From contig JAHQWC010000055.1 of assembly GCA_019634025.1 (NCBI GenBank), positions 1 through 50,024 of the forward strand: 50,024 nucleotides of DNA, given 5' to 3'. Below, in pieces: positions 31,388 to 39,975 of this stretch (the first letter of the stretch is position 1; each line of letters starts with the position of its first letter). Below the pieces are notes generated by a model. That model was not told where the DNA came from. It was given only the letters and a program-made list of their open reading frames with translations, and made no database searches. The translations under genes and the position numbers were made by a program. The DNA comes from Vampirovibrio sp. Its GTDB lineage: Bacteria; Cyanobacteriota; Vampirovibrionia; Vampirovibrionales; Vampirovibrionaceae.

Positions 31388-32350
31388 ATGGCAGAACCTC
31401 TGATCCAAATTAAAAACCTTACCGTCCGGTTTCCCACCGAACAAGGCGACGCATTTGCCGTCAACCACCTGTCTCTTAACATCCCTCAGGGCAATGTGCT
31501 GGGCTTGGTGGGTGAATCTGGGTGCGGCAAAAGTCTCACCGGCCTCTCCATTCTGCGCTTGGTTCCGCCACCCGGCATGGTGGATGCAGAGACTTTAAAG
31601 TTTAAGGATCAAAACCTTTTGGATCTGGCGCCGGACGAGATGCGAAAGATCCGCGGCTCCCAAATCGCCCTCATCCCTCAAGATCCTCTCACATCTTTAA
31701 ACCCCGTCTACACCATTGGCGATCAGATTATTGAAGTCCTGCAACTTCACAAAGGCCTCAATAAAGAAGACGCAACGAAAAGAACCATCGAGCTTCTGGA
31801 TAGGGTCCGCATCCCCAACGCCAAAGACCGCATTCACGAATATCCTCACCAGTTTTCCGGCGGCATGCGTCAACGGGTCATGATCGCCATGGCCCTCAGT
31901 TGCGAACCTCAGTTGCTCATTGCCGATGAACCCACCACGGCTCTGGATGTTACCGTTCAAGCTCAAATCCTGGCGTTGATGCGAGAAATTCAACAAGAAA
32001 ATGGCACGGCAATCATGCTCATTACTCACGATCTGGGAGTCGTGGCCGAAATGTGCGATCACGTTGCGGTGATGTACGCCGGCCGCATTGTAGAAGAAGC
32101 CCCGGTTCGAGATCTATTTAAAGATCCCAAACACCCTTACACCCAGGGACTATTAAACTCTCTCCCCACTATGACTCGCACCCGACTGGAGCCCATCGAC
32201 GGCCAGCCACCCATGATCACTGAAATTCCTCAAGGCTGCTCTTTTGAACCTCGTTGCAAAGACCGTCTCGCCACGTGTACAGAAAGTTTTCCCACTCCCG
32301 TCAAAATCACTCCGGATCATCCGGTAAGCTGCTATTTATACAACAAATAG
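31388..32350 (+). CDS. Oligopeptide/dipeptide-type ABC transporter ATPase (OppD/DppD family)
   Basis: About 320 residues powering import of peptides or similar solutes through a membrane permease pair. Motifs are complete: Walker A GESGCGKS, Q-loop ALIPQDPLTSLNP, signature FSGGMRQRV, Walker B LLIADEPTTALD, H-loop ITHDLGVV, and the C-terminal oligo_HPY region GCSFEPRCKDRLATC. No permease or binding-protein gene lies next to it, so the rest of the transporter is elsewhere. The start at 31388 (MAEPLIQI) is chosen over a GTG 16 codons upstream, because the family usually begins a few residues before the first strand. Confidence 0.92.
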   Translation: MAEPLIQIKNLTVRFPTEQGDAFAVNHLSLNIPQGNVLGLVGESGCGKSLTGLSILRLVPPPGMVDAETLKFKDQNLLDLAPDEMRKIRGSQIALIPQDPLTSLNPVYTIGDQIIEVLQLHKGLNKEDATKRTIELLDRVRIPNAKDRIHEYPHQFSGGMRQRVMIAMALSCEPQLLIADEPTTALDVTVQAQILALMREIQQENGTAIMLITHDLGVVAEMCDHVAVMYAGRIVEEAPVRDLFKDPKHPYTQGLLNSLPTMTRTRLEPIDGQPPMITEIPQGCSFEPRCKDRLATCTESFPTPVKITPDHPVSCYLYNK

Positions 32351-32417
32351 CCCTCAAGAGTTTCTTCTATTCCGCAAGAAGTATTGTCACTGCGAAGCAA
32401 ACTCCGTGATCATTTCT

Positions 32418-32840
32418 TCACGATGAAAGAGAAAACGCTCCAGGCAGTAAATCTTTAACCGGAACAATCTTCAGTTCCCCTGGTTTTTCAGAGCAGAAAT
32501 GAACAACTGCAGCATTCGGGTGCATCAACTCCACCATCACCTGTCGACAGGCGCCACATGGGGTCACTGCATGATTTGTTGGCTTCGCTGCCCAAACCGC
32601 CAGAGCGGTAATGTCCTGCTTGGCAGCATTCCCGGCCATCATAGCATTCATCAACGCAACTCGCTCAGCACACACTGTTAACCCGTAGCTGGCATTCTCT
32701 ATGTTGGCGCCCATATGCAACCTACCCGATTTACTCATCACAGCTGCCCCCACCGGAAAATTACTGTAAGGCGCATACGACTGTCTTGCTACAGTCTCCG
32801 CTTCCTTTATCAGCAGTTCAGCTTGCTCTGTAGACAACAA
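32418..32840 (-). CDS. cdd: Cytidine deaminase
   Basis: Hydrolytic deamination of cytidine and deoxycytidine to uridine forms, in pyrimidine salvage. A 140-residue, homotetrameric-type enzyme. The zinc and catalytic residues are Cys57 and Glu59 in the CAER motif, and Cys95 and Cys98 in PCGAC. GANIENASYG (44-53) binds the nucleoside. Cytosolic. It begins four bases after the S41 protease stop on the same strand, so the two are co-transcribed. Confidence 0.95.
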   Translation of the reverse strand: MLSTEQAELLIKEAETVARQSYAPYSNFPVGAAVMSKSGRLHMGANIENASYGLTVCAERVALMNAMMAGNAAKQDITALAVWAAKPTNHAVTPCGACRQVMVELMHPNAAVVHFCSEKPGELKIVPVKDLLPGAFSLSS

Positions 32841-32844
32841 CGCC

Positions 32845-34131
32845 TCAAGCCCCCGGTTTTGCCAGCATCCTAGACTGCGAAGATAAAACCTCTATCGCCT
32901 TATCCAATTGTAGATCCCTATTTTTCAACACATCCTGACGCTTAAGTTTCACCGCATAGTCTGGGCGTATCCCTTTTTTATCAATATCTGTGCCTTTTGG
33001 TGTGTAGTATTTAGAAATGGTGATATTAATCCCAGAGCCATCAGACAGGTGATTAATTTTCTGCACCAGGCCTTTACCAAACGTTTTAGCCCCCACCAAC
33101 TTGGCTCGGCGATTATCTTTCAAGGCCCCACTTAAAATCTCGCTGGCGCTGGCGCTACTGCCGTCAATTAAAACGATCATCGGTTTTAAATACCGAGGAG
33201 GGTTCTCCGATTGAAACGCACGGGTTTCAGCTTTGCGATCCACAATAGACACTATTTTTTGACCCGGCTGCAAAAACAGATCGGCAATATCCACCGCATT
33301 ATTCAATAGTCCTCCATAGTTCCCGCGCAAATCCAGAATCAACGCTTTTTTGCTTTTTTCTTTTTCCAACGCCTCTACCATTTCCTTAAACGCATTCTCA
33401 CTAATAAAGCTGTTTAAGCGAATATAGCCAATCTGCGGATTTTTTAGCTTTTGGGTAAATACCGATTGAATCTTAATTTCGGCTCGGCGAATAGTCACCG
33501 GAAACATTTTTTCTTCCCGCTTAATGGTCAATGCCACCGGCGTTCCCTCTGGCCCTCGTATTTTATCTGCAGCCTCTTCTACCGTCATTCCGGCCGTGGG
33601 TTCATTATCAATATGGGTGATCATATCACCAGGCTCCAAGCCGGCTTCCTCAGCCGGGGATCCTTTTAAAGGGGTCACCACAATCAGTTTGTTATCTCGT
33701 ACAAAAATCTGAATGCCCACCCCGAACAATCGAGAATCAATACTCAAGGTCTGCTCACTCATATCTCGAGGCTTTAAAAACCGGGTATAATCATCGTCCA
33801 AGCTCGCCAACATAGACTGGATACCAACATAAGCATCATCTTTGTCACGAAGATCACCCTTATACGCTTCTTTCCACCGGTACCAATCCTGCCCGTTAAA
33901 CGTCGTATCGACATATTCTTCCAACACCACCCGCCAAGCTTCTTCATAAAGACCGTGGGCTTGTCCGCTCTCCATCGTTTGTTGCTGCCCTTGCCCAGAC
34001 AGCTCATCGCGACCACCACCAAACAAGCCACAACCCGACAGCACAGCACCTGCTATAAAAACAAGCAACAGTGCTATTGCGCCGACTCTAATCCTGGAGC
34101 AAACATCGGCAAATTGAAGTTGAAAAGGCAT
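32845..34131 (-). CDS. S41-family C-terminal processing protease, lipoprotein
   Basis: A CtpA/Prc-like periplasmic serine protease that trims the C-termini of exported proteins. The N-terminal signal ends in a lipobox VLSGC, so it should be lipid-anchored. A PDZ domain follows (GVGIQIFVRDNKLIVVTPLK through EPGDMITHIDNEP), then the catalytic domain: RGNYGGLLNNAVDIAD, the nucleophile region DGSSASASEIL and the lysine in KTFGKGLVQ. Ser-Lys dyad residues are both present. About 428 residues from the ATG at 34131; an upstream TTG eight codons earlier is also open. No clear ribosome-binding site. Confidence 0.92.
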   Translation of the reverse strand: MPFQLQFADVCSRIRVGAIALLLVFIAGAVLSGCGLFGGGRDELSGQGQQQTMESGQAHGLYEEAWRVVLEEYVDTTFNGQDWYRWKEAYKGDLRDKDDAYVGIQSMLASLDDDYTRFLKPRDMSEQTLSIDSRLFGVGIQIFVRDNKLIVVTPLKGSPAEEAGLEPGDMITHIDNEPTAGMTVEEAADKIRGPEGTPVALTIKREEKMFPVTIRRAEIKIQSVFTQKLKNPQIGYIRLNSFISENAFKEMVEALEKEKSKKALILDLRGNYGGLLNNAVDIADLFLQPGQKIVSIVDRKAETRAFQSENPPRYLKPMIVLIDGSSASASEILSGALKDNRRAKLVGAKTFGKGLVQKINHLSDGSGINITISKYYTPKGTDIDKKGIRPDYAVKLKRQDVLKNRDLQLDKAIEVLSSQSRMLAKPGA

Positions 34132-34166
34132 AATATGGCGTTGTAAAAATAACAACTGCTTATAAG

Positions 34167-35333
34167 CTAGTCATCTAAATCGTCAACACCAGGTGTTTTA
34201 GAAGAGGTGTTGGACAGGATAAACAGATCGATAATTTCCGACAACTCGTTGGCTTTGCCTTGGTAGTATTTAATGTCGGATTCTAGTTTCCGGATGACGG
34301 TTTTATATTCTTCAATCTTCTTGATGTTTGCCCGCACAGCATCCAGCATTTCAGACTGAGCAGACTGAGCTTCGGACAATACATCCTCCATGGAAATACC
34401 CATGGCTTCCATGGTTAGCCGGATAATCTGGGCGCCGGTTTGCTTGGTCACGCCTTCCGGCAGGTCCATCACCAACCGAATCAAAGTTTGAACGTTGGTG
34501 GTAAACTCGGTTTCCAGTTCGGGGTTTTTATCCACTAATGCTTCTACTGGTGGCAAAGCGGCACTTCTGCCGGCATCCGATCCACCCAAACTTGCATAGG
34601 GAGACTGTCCAAGGGCTACACCTGAAGCAGCGCCCGATTCTCTGCGATCATCATCACCCACCGACGGGGGTTTTGAGAGATCTTTATACCCGGTTAAATC
34701 TTCCATGGTTCCTCCCGATGTAATTTCAAACGTACTTTCATCTATATCTTTGGCATCTAACTTTTCTGCATCAAACGTATTTGCAAATGTATTTAAGCTA
34801 TTTTGATGTTCAACCGTAACCGTCTCTATACCCAAGGATTCTTGACCGACGGACGGGTAATATCCTGCCGACGGATCCCGATCCGTATGTGCAGTAAACA
34901 CTGGAGCCACCTCTTGGCCCTGGGATTGACCCACCGGTAGTGTATCACCAAAAGTTGATTTTGTCTCACCATTCTTTGAAAAATCCAACGAATGGAGAAC
35001 CGATCCAGGATCGGGCAATGGTTCATCTAAAGCAGATGAAGGGTTCAACGCCATGGGAGTTGGCTGAGAATCATCCATACCTTCTGTTTTTGAGGGCTGG
35101 CTATATTTTTGAAGATCAGATAGGCCCTCCCCCAGATCAACGCTATCATCATGCGTTCTGCTAGATTTGGGTATGGAAAACTCGACAGGTTCAGGAGAGA
35201 GTAAATAAGCTTCCCGATCCTTAACCTTTTTGGCGTTCACAGAAAGTTTCAAGACCTGAGCCATTTTCTTTTGCAAGCGGTCCTGCTGATTATTTCCAGC
35301 ATCCGTTTCGGCATTTGTATAATTACGCGTCAA
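34167..35333 (-). CDS. Hypothetical protein with disordered body and C-terminal coiled coil
   Basis: 388 residues. Residues 1-45 are basic and helical; about 50-260 are low in complexity, rich in Ser, Asp, Pro and Gly, and probably disordered. A folded part (about 270-325: FTTNVQTLIRLVMDLPEGVT and GISMEDVLSEAQSAQSEM) leads into a coiled coil (about 325-370: IKKIEEYKTVIRKLESDIKYYQGK). No signal peptide or membrane helix. The shape suggests a cytosolic adaptor or structural protein. It is the gene upstream of the S41 protease, on the same strand, 35 bases away. No family recognised. Confidence 0.7.
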   Translation of the reverse strand: MTRNYTNAETDAGNNQQDRLQKKMAQVLKLSVNAKKVKDREAYLLSPEPVEFSIPKSSRTHDDSVDLGEGLSDLQKYSQPSKTEGMDDSQPTPMALNPSSALDEPLPDPGSVLHSLDFSKNGETKSTFGDTLPVGQSQGQEVAPVFTAHTDRDPSAGYYPSVGQESLGIETVTVEHQNSLNTFANTFDAEKLDAKDIDESTFEITSGGTMEDLTGYKDLSKPPSVGDDDRRESGAASGVALGQSPYASLGGSDAGRSAALPPVEALVDKNPELETEFTTNVQTLIRLVMDLPEGVTKQTGAQIIRLTMEAMGISMEDVLSEAQSAQSEMLDAVRANIKKIEEYKTVIRKLESDIKYYQGKANELSEIIDLFILSNTSSKTPGVDDLDD

Positions 35334-35423
35334 AAACCCTATAATCCTTCACCAAACAACATTTCTATTTTACCATCAACCGAATCTGCAACAGAGCAAC
35401 AGAATAGATTTCAAGGCGTCACT

Positions 35424-35513
35424 CGATAGGACCTACGCAGAATATGCCCTGGCAACATAGATACGACAAACGAGCAGATATGAGTCAGGGTGCATTCTGC
35501 GTAGGTCCTATCG
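35424..35513. repeat. 90-nt MITE-like inverted-repeat element, copy 2
   Basis: Left end CGATAGGACCTACGCAGAAT, then ATGCCCTGGC, is matched by the reverse complement of the right end (GTCAGGGTGCATT...GTCCTATCG) with only four mismatches in 30. It shares ACGCAGAATRTGCYCTGRC, AGATACGA-AACGAGCAG and GAGTCAGRGTGCATTCTGCG with copy 1 at 1797-1943 but lacks that copy's inner GC-rich hairpin. Confidence 0.75.
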
Positions 35514-35576
35514 CTATAAATCTGATAAAATGGCCTTAACCATTGGAAATTTCGGTTACAGGACTGATTAAAATTC

Positions 35577-36794
35577 ATGACAACCTCGTCTCAAAAAGTC
35601 ATCCGGGACGTCACCCTTATTCTTCCAAACTGCAAGCTAACCCAGCAGTCTGTGTTAATTGAAAACGATCAAATTCTGGATATCGTCGATGATCCGGCAG
35701 CCAGTGCTCCCACGCACTGGGAAACACCCGAGGTCATCTCTGGGAAGGGTGGGTATCTAACGCCTGGATTGATTGATTTACAGATCAACGGCGGCTTTGG
35801 CATCAATTTTGGCAACGCCGGTCTCAAAGAAATCCAAACCGTCCTGCAAAAATTACCCAAGCATGGCGTCACCCGAATTCTCCCCACCCTCATTACTGCT
35901 CCTGTGCTGGATATGGCAAAAGCCGTCAGTAACCTGGAACAGCTGATCCATATGCACAAGCCGACCCATGCTCAAATTATGGGCTTACATTTGGAAGGCC
36001 CCATGCTCAATCCCCAACTTCATGGTGCGCATCCTATCGAGCATATTTTAAAAGATAGCTCTATGGAAAATGACCTGCAGGTTTTACTTTCCCCCAATCT
36101 AAAGCTTGTGACGCTTGCACCAGAGACGGATCCCCAAGGCAGTATGATTCGATCCTTAACCCAACGGAAAGTAAAAGTCCTGGCCGGGCATAGCAATGCG
36201 ACTGAATCAGATATTACCGACGCCATAAAATCCGGCTTATGCGGGGTCACTCATCTGTATAACGCCATGCGCCCTTTCCACCACCGAGATCCCGGCATCA
36301 TCGGCGCAACCCTGACCCAGGATTCTTTATATGCAAACATCATTGCTGATGGTGTCCACGTACACCCAACCGCTTTGGAAATCCTGCTGCGATGTAAGCA
36401 TTTCAGCAAAATCAATCTGGTCAGCGACGCCATGCCCCTAGCCGGACTGGAAACTGGAAGCGAACAATTTTTTGGCGGCAAACAGGTCATTCATCAAGGT
36501 CATCAAGCCATCAATAGCCAAGGCGCCATGGCAGGTAGCACCTGCTTTTTAGATGACTGCATTCGCAACATAGTGAACTGGAAGCTACTTCCTTTTGAAA
36601 AAGCTGTGGCGCTGGCCGGCATGAACCCCGCAGAATTTTTAGGACAGGGAAACACCTTGGGGAAAATTGCCAAAGGCCACATTGCGGACTTGGTCCTGTG
36701 GGACAAAGACGCTTTGACGGTCCAGGCCACCTGGATCGGCGGTCACCTCGCTTATGCCGATCAAACTGTTGACGCCAAAATTCCCGTAAGCTAA
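35577..36794 (+). CDS. nagA: N-acetylglucosamine-6-phosphate deacetylase
   Basis: Removes the acetyl group from GlcNAc-6-phosphate, in amino-sugar recycling. A 405-residue amidohydrolase TIM barrel. Motifs: TPGLIDLQINGGFGINF (metal region), GLHLEGPMLNPQ (Glu ligand), GHSNAT and VTHLYNAMRPFHHRDPG (His ligands), LVSDAMPLAG (catalytic Asp) and AGSTCFLDDCIRN. The usual HGGG-type loop reads QINGG. Cytosolic. The MITE-like element ends 63 bases upstream, so it may lie within the control region. No nagB neighbour is seen. Confidence 0.93.
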   Translation: MTTSSQKVIRDVTLILPNCKLTQQSVLIENDQILDIVDDPAASAPTHWETPEVISGKGGYLTPGLIDLQINGGFGINFGNAGLKEIQTVLQKLPKHGVTRILPTLITAPVLDMAKAVSNLEQLIHMHKPTHAQIMGLHLEGPMLNPQLHGAHPIEHILKDSSMENDLQVLLSPNLKLVTLAPETDPQGSMIRSLTQRKVKVLAGHSNATESDITDAIKSGLCGVTHLYNAMRPFHHRDPGIIGATLTQDSLYANIIADGVHVHPTALEILLRCKHFSKINLVSDAMPLAGLETGSEQFFGGKQVIHQGHQAINSQGAMAGSTCFLDDCIRNIVNWKLLPFEKAVALAGMNPAEFLGQGNTLGKIAKGHIADLVLWDKDALTVQATWIGGHLAYADQTVDAKIPVS

Positions 36795-36806
36795 CTCGAC
36801 AAGCCT

Positions 36807-37541
36807 TTAATCGTTTCCAAAAGCGATAGACACTGGCTTATCACATGACGCCAGTGCTGTTTTCAACAGTTTGCAAGAAGGACATACCCCACACTGAATC
36901 TCGGATCCTTCGTAGCAACTCCAGATTTTTTCCAACGGCACCCCAAGCCGCACGCCTTCTTGAATAATTTCGGCTTTCGTTAACTCCCCCACTGGTGTTT
37001 CAACCTGTACATTAACCAGCGTTGAATAAGACAACGATTGATTCACATAGTCTCGGTACTCCTGAGTGTTATCCGGAAACCCTTGCGCCTCATCCACATT
37101 AGCCCCAAACAAAATGATCTTGGCGCTATAGGCCTCTGCAATGGCAGCCCCAATATTTAAAAAAACGCCATTACGGTTCGGCACCCATACTTTGGCTGTT
37201 TCTGTATAAGCAGGATCAATGTTATGACTTGAGGGTAAACCCAGCAAACTCGAATCTTCCAATAGTTCAGATTGTGGAAAGGCCGATTGTTTAGGCTTTA
37301 ATGCCTTCGGCAATAGTTCTGCCAGCCAAGGTAAATGTATCACTCGCTGGGAAATCGCGTAATGCGAGGCAACAGCTTGTGAGGCTTTCAATTCTTGTGG
37401 CCAGGCCCGCTGACCATAATGAAACGTCAGCATCAATTTCACATCATAAATTTCAAGGCCTTTGGCCAACGCCACCACAGAATCCAGCCCACCGGATACC
37501 AACGCTATGGCCGTTTCCATTGATGTTTCATTGCCTCCCAT
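36807..37541 (-). CDS. queC: 7-cyano-7-deazaguanine synthase QueC
   Basis: ATP-dependent conversion of 7-carboxy-7-deazaguanine to preQ0 for queuosine in tRNA. The PP-loop SGGLDS is at 16-21 in the long form. The zinc site is near the end: SCYEGSEIQCGVCPSCKLL. The length of 244 residues is normal. The start may be the ATG seven codons in (37520), with GGGAGG 13 bases upstream. Cytosolic. It works with QueE, encoded 6 kb away at 43047; queD and queF are not in view. It converges with nagA, with 12 bases between stops. Confidence 0.94.
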   Translation of the reverse strand: MGGNETSMETAIALVSGGLDSVVALAKGLEIYDVKLMLTFHYGQRAWPQELKASQAVASHYAISQRVIHLPWLAELLPKALKPKQSAFPQSELLEDSSLLGLPSSHNIDPAYTETAKVWVPNRNGVFLNIGAAIAEAYSAKIILFGANVDEAQGFPDNTQEYRDYVNQSLSYSTLVNVQVETPVGELTKAEIIQEGVRLGVPLEKIWSCYEGSEIQCGVCPSCKLLKTALASCDKPVSIAFGND

Positions 37542-37553
37542 TAAAACACCCTG

Positions 37554-38606
37554 TTACGGAATATAAGATTCCAACTCATCCCGAACGAACTTCGGCAAAT
37601 TTTCAAGCTTTAACAAATCCCGGATGGCCTCTTCACCGCCCAACCGAAACACAGCATCCACCGCCGCCAAAGCAACATCATCCGCCGTATCAAAAACGGA
37701 TTCCCGCACATAGGGCAAGCACTCTTCTTCACCAGATTGTGCCAACGCATGCACTGCCGTTAATCGAATAGACGGCGCTTCATCCGAAAGTGCAGCAATT
37801 AAACTATCCGTAGCCTTGCGGCTCCCGGCACTGCCAATGCGGCCAATGGCTTCAATAATGTATTCCTTAAACACGTTAAATTTATCCCGAATCCCCCGCT
37901 TAGATTCCAAGGCGTCAATCAACGGCTCCAACGCTCGAATATCCCCTAACATGCCCAGAGCTTTGGCAGCAGATTCTTTTATATAAAGTGATTTTTCCCA
38001 CTCATCGTTTAACAGATTCACCAGCGGCGCTACAGCATGGTCGTCTCCCAGTTGGCCCAAACTTTCCGTGGCGGCCAGGCGCAGCCGGTAATTTTCAGAT
38101 TTGTCATTCAACAACGTCATCAAGGGCTCCATCGCCCGGTTATCTCCAATGCGGCCCAAGGAACGAACCGCTGATATTCGAAGCCTTAACACCTCATCAG
38201 AACTCGGAGGCTCAATATTAGAAGCATCAGAACCAGAAGAATCTACACCCTCAAAAAATCGAACCTCGTTGGTCTTCCCTTTTGAAGGGATGGCAATGTC
38301 CAAAATCTGAGGAACAGCTCCGTACGCCCGAATTCGTCCCAATACCCCCACACAGTGGCCCAACACTTTAGGGTGAGTCTCATTCTTCAAGCATTCACTT
38401 AAACAGTGTATCCAACGTAAGTTCATTTCACCGTCAGACGCCTCTTGAATAAAATCACCCAGCCGACTAATGGCATGAATTTTGGCATCCACCACTTCCT
38501 GCGTGTCAGTCGTCAACGCAATACACGCCATTAATTCTTCAGGGCTATGAGACTGTTCAACCATATGAAGTGGGGTTGAGAGAGTGTCTGACTTTTGAAG
38601 TGACAT
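37554..38606 (-). CDS. HEAT-repeat protein
   Basis: About 350 residues, mostly HEAT (PBS-lyase type) repeats from about residue 115 on: LRISAVRSLGRIGDNRAMEP, LRLAATESLGQLGDDHAVAP, IKESAAKALGMLGDIRALEP and IRLTAVHALAQSGEEECLP. The first 110 residues are a helical region with SHSPEELMACIAL. Such solenoids bind proteins; some act as phycobilin lyases in Cyanobacteria, but nothing here points to that. The ATG at 38606 is chosen for GAGAGG ten bases upstream. It sits 12 bases before queC on the same strand, so the two share a transcript. Confidence 0.85.
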   Translation of the reverse strand: MSLQKSDTLSTPLHMVEQSHSPEELMACIALTTDTQEVVDAKIHAISRLGDFIQEASDGEMNLRWIHCLSECLKNETHPKVLGHCVGVLGRIRAYGAVPQILDIAIPSKGKTNEVRFFEGVDSSGSDASNIEPPSSDEVLRLRISAVRSLGRIGDNRAMEPLMTLLNDKSENYRLRLAATESLGQLGDDHAVAPLVNLLNDEWEKSLYIKESAAKALGMLGDIRALEPLIDALESKRGIRDKFNVFKEYIIEAIGRIGSAGSRKATDSLIAALSDEAPSIRLTAVHALAQSGEEECLPYVRESVFDTADDVALAAVDAVFRLGGEEAIRDLLKLENLPKFVRDELESYIP

Positions 38607-39028
38607 GCTCGTCGTACCTCTCACACCTAATCATTCTGTCGGCAGCAATCGCTTTGCCGGGAGGGCCACATAGATTCTATTATCCAACAAAAACGCAAAG
38701 CAATATTTCTTAAACATTGCTAAAAAGCTAAAAAGTTCGGCGTTTACAAATTGCAGCCATTCATCACTCGCGGTTGGAACCTGAATTGGATTAGCTTTAG
38801 TATACAAAAATAGTTATAAATATGAAACTACATTTAACTACTGTAAACCAATGTTAAGCTTTTCTGTTTTTTCCCGAATCCGCTGTTTTAGTAGGGATCC
38901 CTGGCAAAAAAGCATTAACAAATTGTTACAAACCCCCTTGACTCTCGCGCCATTCTATAGAAACCTACTATCTATCAGGCGTGAACATTGATAGTTTGTG
39001 GGTATTTCATAGAGGAGTTAGAGTACAA
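38607..39028. other. 422-nt AT-rich intergenic region between divergent genes
   Basis: No gene seen. It should hold the promoters of the HEAT-repeat gene (minus) and the Cys-rich small gene (plus). A TTGACT at 38938 and TATAGA at 38956 are present on the plus strand but only 12 bases apart, so they are not a normal sigma70 pair. The stretch 38680-38880 is clearly AT-rich. Confidence 0.3.
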
Positions 39029-39250
39029 ATGAATGAACTCGCGGAAGTCGACAACTTAGTTGTCGGAACCTTTAAACGCTGGAGCGCGTCCGCCGTCGAG
39101 TGCTACCTGAGAGAGGCAAACTGCGACGGTTGTTACTATAAAAACTTTTTCTCAGATCGTCCTTATGACTGCAAAATGTACTTGGCCGTGGATCAGCTAC
39201 GCCAAACCATTGGCGAGCCAAGCAACAATCTAATTTCCAAGCACTCATAA
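39029..39250 (+). CDS. Small Cys-rich protein (73 aa), unknown
   Basis: A 73-residue protein with four cysteines in ECYLREANCDGCYYKNFF and YDCKMYLAVDQL (spacing C-x6-C-x2-C-x12-C), which could bind zinc or an Fe-S cluster. The start at 39029 is chosen for GAGGAG ten bases upstream; an open frame begins 16 codons earlier without a site. The fold may be a small DNA- or RNA-binding domain, since the C-terminal part looks like a helix followed by a short tail (inference). It stands alone. I do not know a named family. Confidence 0.75.
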   Translation: MNELAEVDNLVVGTFKRWSASAVECYLREANCDGCYYKNFFSDRPYDCKMYLAVDQLRQTIGEPSNNLISKHS

Positions 39251-39282
39251 GACAGCTGTTACTGAGACAACAACATACTCTT

Positions 39283-39328
39283 AAATATCCCTGCCAGCTC
39301 CTACAAAGGTTTTGAGGCAGGGATATTT
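39283..39328 (+). terminator. Long hairpin after the Cys-rich gene
   Basis: Stem AAATATCCCTGCC/GGCAGGGATATTT, 13 perfect pairs around a 20-nt loop. No T run follows, so it may be a processing or stability element rather than a strong terminator. Confidence 0.5.
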
Positions 39329-39470
39329 ATATGTGGCAAATAATTAGAACATCATCAACACAAAATAAACCGTCTGGAAAAACCGCTTCCCAACGTAAGC
39401 CATAAACGTGCTAACATCATCCCATTACGAGCCATAAATATGAAAAAAAGCTGTAAGGGAGTCTATTATT

Positions 39471-39974
39471 ATGATGCGCTTAGCATTGGTAGTCTTTATT
39501 TTTGCACTGTTGTTCGTGCTTCCCATCCGTCTTGCCTCTAAAAACCTCATGAAAGTAGCCTTTCTTCTATGGTTTGCTGGCGGATTATCCCTACTAACTC
39601 TGGGAGTCACCCGGCTGCTGGATGTTGCCGCACCCGGTGAAATGGGGCTTCTGCCAATGGCCGCCATGATTGTTGGCGCCGTTATCATTGGTTACGGCAA
39701 AGGCAAGTTTGTGTTGTCCAAAACCTCATCCAAAAACATTGAGCGGCTCCAAGAATTTTCGGAGCCTCAAAAGCTTTCCAATGTATACAGCACTCGTAGC
39801 TGGGTCATCATCGCTATTATGTTTGCTCTCAGCGCCTCTTTAACCCTGTTTGGCGTCGATACTTTCTGGCGTGGCGGCGTAAATCTGGCCATCGGCTTAG
39901 CGCTTCTTATCAGCAGCCTTCGCTATTTGTCGGCTATTACGGCAGACCCTATGAAATCTTTTCAAGCCTTGTAG
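39471..39974 (+). CDS. Five-helix membrane protein, unknown
   Basis: 167 residues with hydrophobic segments at about 1-20, 28-48, 59-79, 110-130 and 134-152. Between helices 3 and 4 is a polar stretch (SKTSSKNIERLQEFSEPQKL). No motif recognised. AAGGGA lies eleven bases before the ATG. It converges with the metallopeptidase gene, with one base between the stops. Confidence 0.7.
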   Translation: MMRLALVVFIFALLFVLPIRLASKNLMKVAFLLWFAGGLSLLTLGVTRLLDVAAPGEMGLLPMAAMIVGAVIIGYGKGKFVLSKTSSKNIERLQEFSEPQKLSNVYSTRSWVIIAIMFALSASLTLFGVDTFWRGGVNLAIGLALLISSLRYLSAITADPMKSFQAL

Positions 39975-39975
39975 G

